Assembly (NCBI RefSeq): GCF_004151105.1
Contig: NZ_PHRF01000027.1
Coordinates: 175,008 to 239,007, forward strand
Source of the DNA: Streptomyces sp. L-9-10
GTDB taxonomy: Bacteria; Actinomycetota; Actinomycetes; Streptomycetales; Streptomycetaceae
DNA length: 64,000 bases
Direction: 5' to 3'
Part shown: in pieces, positions 61,147-64,000 of the stretch
How positions within the stretch are numbered: the stretch's first letter is position 1
Layout of the letters: every line of letters starts with the position of its first letter
The notes under the pieces: generated by a model
What the model was told of the DNA's origin: nothing
What the model saw: only the letters and a program-made list of their open reading frames with translations
The model's database searches: none
Position numbers and translations under genes: made by a program

Positions 61147-62091
61147 ATGTCCTCCGTGCGTACCGCGCGCCGGTCCCCGTCGCGCGCACACCCCCGTCCT
61201 CGCCGGCTCGGTCCTGGTGACCGCCTCTTCCTGACGGTGGTCGTCGGCATCCCGCTGATCGCCCTGCTGGTCTTCGTGTGGCTGCCGGCGCTGGCCTCCA
61301 TCGGTCTGTCCTTCACCAGCTGGGACGGCCTCTACCTGGCCGACGTCCACTGGGTCGGTCTGGACAACTACCTCCAGATCTTCACCAATTACCCGCCGTT
61401 CTGGCCGGCCGTGCGGCACAACGTGATCTGGCTGCTGTTCACGGTGCTGCTGCCCGCGCCGTTCGGTGTCTTCCTCGCCTACCAGCTGGACCGGAAGATC
61501 CGCTTCACCCGGATCTACCAGACGGCCATCTTCATGCCGATGGTGCTGTCCCTGGCGGTCGTCGGCTTCATGTGGGAGATCATCTACAACCCGGACAACG
61601 GGCTGCTGAACGGGGTGATCGGCGCCGTATCGCCCGGCCACCACATCGACTGGCTGGGCGACCCGAACCTCAATCTCTGGGCCGTACTGGTCGCTTCCGG
61701 CTGGCGGCACGCCGGCTACATCATGATTCTCTACCTGGCGGGGCTCAAGGGCTTCGACCCCGCCCTGAAGGAGGCCGCCGCGCTCGACGGTGCCAATGGA
61801 CGCCAGACCTTCCTGCGGGTGGTGCTGCCGGCCATGAAGCCGGTCAACATCATCGTCCTGGTCGTCACCGTCATGGAGTCCCTGCGCGCCTTCGACATCG
61901 TCTACGTACTCGGCGGCGGTACCGGCAGCAAGCCCGGCATGGAACTGCTGTCCCTGCTCATCACCGACAACATCATCGGTGAGTCCAGCCATATCGGATA
62001 CGGTTCCGCCCTCGCGGTCATCCTGCTCCTCGTCTCCCTCGCGGCGATCGGGGCGTTCCTCTTCCAGACCTTCCGCAAGGAGGACCAGTGA
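61147..62091 (+). CDS. Sugar ABC transporter permease (MalF-like)
   Basis: 314 aa, ATG at 61147 (GGAGAGG upstream). About six membrane helices (LFLTVVVGIPLIALLVFVWL first) and the EAA loop KEAAALDGANGRQTFLRVVLP that docks the ATPase. It forms a heterodimer with the following permease. The operon has no ATPase gene; in Streptomyces a shared MsiK-type ATPase usually serves such importers. Confidence 0.95.
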   Translation: MSSVRTARRSPSRAHPRPRRLGPGDRLFLTVVVGIPLIALLVFVWLPALASIGLSFTSWDGLYLADVHWVGLDNYLQIFTNYPPFWPAVRHNVIWLLFTVLLPAPFGVFLAYQLDRKIRFTRIYQTAIFMPMVLSLAVVGFMWEIIYNPDNGLLNGVIGAVSPGHHIDWLGDPNLNLWAVLVASGWRHAGYIMILYLAGLKGFDPALKEAAALDGANGRQTFLRVVLPAMKPVNIIVLVVTVMESLRAFDIVYVLGGGTGSKPGMELLSLLITDNIIGESSHIGYGSALAVILLLVSLAAIGAFLFQTFRKEDQ

Positions 62092-63011
62092 CCGCGACCG
62101 TCACGCCGCCGGCCCCCCGGTCGCGCACCCCGCTCCCCCGTACCGCCGGGGCTCCCCGGGGGCCGAAGCGGCAGACCGGACGGCACCTCATGCTCGGCGG
62201 CATCGCGCTGCTGTGGCTCGTGCCGCTGCTGTGGGCCGTCTACACCTCCCTGCGGCCCTACTCCGACACCACGAAGCACGGCTATCTGTCCTGGCCGCGC
62301 AGTATCGGTCTGGGGAACTTCGCGGACGCCTGGAGCCAGTCCGGGATGCCGCGCTTCTTCTGGAACTCGGTACTCATCACCATTCCGGCGGTCCTCGGCA
62401 CCCTGCTGTTCGCCGCGGCGGTGGCCTTCTTCGTGTCGCGGTTCGACTTCCGCTGGAACATCGCGCTGCTGATCCTCTTCACCGCGGGGAACCTCATCCC
62501 CGCCCAGGTGCTGATCACGCCGCTGTACCGGCTGTATCTGCTGGTACCGCTGCCGGGGTGGATGAGTGATTCCCTGCTCGTCTACAACTCGCTCTGGGGC
62601 ATCATCTTCATCCACATCGCCTACCAGTGCGGCTTCTGCACCTTCGTGCTCAGCAACTACATGAAGACGATCCCGAAGGAGATCTTCGAAGCCGCTCTCG
62701 TTGACGGCGCTCCGGTGTGGCGCCAGTTCTTCCAGATCGTGCTGCCGCTGTGCCGCCCGGCGTTCGCGGCGCTGGCCACGCTGGAATCCATCTGGATCTA
62801 CAACGACTTCTTCTGGTCCCTCGCGCTGATCGAGACCGGTGACAAGCGTCCGATCACCTCGGCCCTCGCCAATCTTCAGGGCCAGTACTTCACCAATCCG
62901 AACCTCATCGCGGCGGGCGCCCTGCTGACCGCGATCCCGACCCTGCTGGTCTACTTCGCGCTCCAGCGCCAGTTCATCAGCGGGCTCACCATCGGCTCGG
63001 GCAAGGGCTGA
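62088..63011 (+). CDS. Sugar ABC transporter permease (MalG-like)
   Basis: 307 aa from GTG at 62088, overlapping the previous stop by 4 bp with AAGGAGG upstream. About six membrane helices and the EAA loop FEAALVDGAPVWRQFFQIVLP (in part). The C-terminal signature LQRQFISGLTIGSGKG is typical of carbohydrate importers of this class. Partner of the preceding permease. Confidence 0.95.
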   Translation: MTATVTPPAPRSRTPLPRTAGAPRGPKRQTGRHLMLGGIALLWLVPLLWAVYTSLRPYSDTTKHGYLSWPRSIGLGNFADAWSQSGMPRFFWNSVLITIPAVLGTLLFAAAVAFFVSRFDFRWNIALLILFTAGNLIPAQVLITPLYRLYLLVPLPGWMSDSLLVYNSLWGIIFIHIAYQCGFCTFVLSNYMKTIPKEIFEAALVDGAPVWRQFFQIVLPLCRPAFAALATLESIWIYNDFFWSLALIETGDKRPITSALANLQGQYFTNPNLIAAGALLTAIPTLLVYFALQRQFISGLTIGSGKG

Positions 63012-63218
63012 GCCGCCGCCCCGCTCGCGCCGCCGCCCCGCTCGTACCGCCGGCCCACGTACCACCGCCATCGCGTACCACCGGCCCGCGTACCGCCGCA
63101 CCGCTCGTACGAGCGTCACCGCGAGCGGCCGGCCGGCCACCACCGTCAGGAACGCACGTCCCCTGCCCGGTTCCACCCGCGCGATCCCCCGTGACCCGAC
63201 AACTGGAGGTGCGACCCC
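63012..63218. repeat. Degenerate GC repeats before the GH27 gene
   Basis: Much of this 207-bp gap consists of degenerate repeats of a CGTACCACCGGCCCG-like unit and CCGCCGCCCCGCTCG (63020-63120). A GCTCGTACGAGC palindrome lies near 63105. No clear promoter; the GH27 gene may be read through from the importer operon. Confidence 0.45.
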
Positions 63219-64000
63219 ATGCGGTCATCCTCGTACCCCGCCCCGCCGGCAGCCCGGACCGGCTCCGCGCGCCGGACCATGAGAGCCATGCTGGTCCTGG
63301 CCGTCACCGCCGGTCTCGCCACGGCCGTTCCCGCCGCCGAGGCCACGGCTCCGGCCCGGGTCGCGGCGGCCTCGTCCGCCGCCGCGACCACGGCGGGCGC
63401 CGCCGCCTCCGCCGAGGCCGCCGACATCGCCGCCAAGCCCTATATGGGCTGGTCCAGTTGGAGCATGCAGTCCTCCAAGTACCCGGGGCTGAACCCGGAC
63501 GGCGATTACAGCTATCTCACCGAGGCCAACGTCCTGAAGCAGACGGACGCCCTCGCAGCCAAGCTCAAGAAGTACGGCTACGACCGCGTCAACATCGACG
63601 CCGGCTGGTGGCGCGACAACGACTGGAAGCCCGGGTTCGACGCGTACGGGCGGCAGACGCACGACCCGGTCCGGTTCCCCCGTGGCATGAAGCCGGTCGC
63701 GGACCACATCCATGCCAAGGGCCTCAAGGCGGGTATCTATCTGCCCGTCGGCCTGGAGAAGGAGGCGTACGGCGACGGCGAGGTGCCGATCTGGAACGCC
63801 CCCGGCTGCACCACCGCCGATATCGTCCACCCGGACCTGCGGACCACCAACGGCTGGGACAGCTCCTACAAGATCGACTTCGCCGACCCGTGCGCGCAGA
63901 AGTACATCGACTCGCAGGCCCGGCTGTTCGCCGACTGGGGCTACGACTTCCTCAAGCTGGACGGCGTGGGCCCCGGCTCGTTCAAGTCCGGTGACAACTA
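63219..64000 (+). CDS. Secreted alpha-galactosidase, GH27 (partial, 3' end outside)
   Basis: The first 260 codons are visible from ATG at 63219 (GGAGG 8 nt upstream). Signal peptide with twin basic residues, then an Ala-rich segment. The catalytic barrel starts at about residue 70: KPYMGWSSWSMQ, YDRVNIDAGWW, GRQTHDPVRFPRGMKPVADH, HAKGLKAGIYL, and YDFLKLDGVGPG containing the likely nucleophile Asp. This is the GH27 (clan D) pattern. It would release galactose from extracellular galactosides or gums, feeding the importer upstream. The frame is open at the window end. Confidence 0.93.
   Translation, partial: MRSSSYPAPPAARTGSARRTMRAMLVLAVTAGLATAVPAAEATAPARVAAASSAAATTAGAAASAEAADIAAKPYMGWSSWSMQSSKYPGLNPDGDYSYLTEANVLKQTDALAAKLKKYGYDRVNIDAGWWRDNDWKPGFDAYGRQTHDPVRFPRGMKPVADHIHAKGLKAGIYLPVGLEKEAYGDGEVPIWNAPGCTTADIVHPDLRTTNGWDSSYKIDFADPCAQKYIDSQARLFADWGYDFLKLDGVGPGSFKSGDN

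Noticed and set aside
59542..61992. 816-codon open frame on the minus strand
   Set aside because: Antisense to the ROK regulator, binding protein and permease, with no domain. The plus-strand genes have clear motifs and ribosome sites.
1..64000. tRNA or rRNA genes
   Set aside because: I looked for T-loop GTTCGAATC-type sequences and clover-leaf arms in the gaps and found none convincing.
1..64000. Biosynthetic gene cluster (PKS, NRPS, terpene, RiPP)
   Set aside because: No core enzyme or precursor with modifying enzymes is present; the 72-aa Pro-rich protein at 25864 has no such neighbours.

Overview
The window is about 70+% GC with strong codon third-position GC bias, Streptomyces-style -10 boxes, a DasR-like site, an IdeR/DmdR-like iron box, Tat and lipobox leaders and an LAETG sortase substrate. 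It is most likely a chromosomal segment of a Streptomyces or close relative. I see no rRNA, tRNA, CRISPR array, insertion sequence or prophage. The accessory character comes from substrate-specific operons and isolated regulators.

Layout. 1-6.6 kb: end of a secreted-type protein, a Ser/Thr kinase with eight TPR-like repeats, an ATP-dependent DNA ligase, a secreted PI-PLC-like phosphodiesterase and a TetR regulator. 6.7-11.5 kb: a small unknown protein, a TrkA-N/ion-channel protein, NAD-dependent formate dehydrogenase (fdh) and its LysR regulator, with a LysR box where an activator site should be. 11.5-16.4 kb: molybdate cluster (modBC fusion, modA, HTH-TOBE regulator) and an RlmG-like rRNA methyltransferase. 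16.5-26.1 kb: regulators and enzymes (TetR plus coupled small protein, DUF2252, tripeptidyl-aminopeptidase-like hydrolase, NarL-type two-component pair, TetR with twin palindromes and a DUF1348 protein, DUF4118 membrane protein, acetyltransferase). 26.6-34.5 kb: FUSC-type membrane protein, LAETG surface protein, HhH-PHP protein, HAD phosphatase, DUF6328 protein, NAD kinase, PRC-barrel/DUF2382 stress protein. 34.6-39.9 kb: metal section with a lipoprotein, a GDT1-type manganese exporter behind a yybP-ykoY riboswitch, and a siderophore uptake set arranged around one iron box. 39.9-47.3 kb: DUF6153/DUF305 pair, acetyltransferase, Tat amidase, SH3 protein, Tat metallophosphoesterase-LamG, Lrp regulator and dimethylargininase. 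47.4-52.2 kb: a glycine-rich membrane protein facing a RavA/ViaA-like MoxR-VWA pair. 52.3-56.3 kb: GH19 chitinase with a DasR-like site, zinc alcohol dehydrogenase and cupin divergent from an XRE/MmyB-like regulator. 56.3-64 kb: alpha-galactoside locus with GH36 enzyme, ROK regulator, three-gene ABC importer and a secreted GH27 enzyme cut off by the window end.

Working together. The alpha-galactoside locus reads as extracellular release (GH27), import (binding protein and two permeases, ATPase supplied elsewhere) and cytoplasmic hydrolysis (GH36) under a ROK regulator. The iron genes and the manganese exporter are each controlled by a visible metal-sensing element. Several genes (ROK regulator, DUF6153, an acetyltransferase, and both iron-transport genes) have a -10-like hexamer 7-8 nt before the start and no Shine-Dalgarno, so leaderless mRNAs are likely. 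No wholly new multi-gene system is certain. The least characterised candidate is the MoxR-VWA pair with its convergent membrane-protein neighbour.
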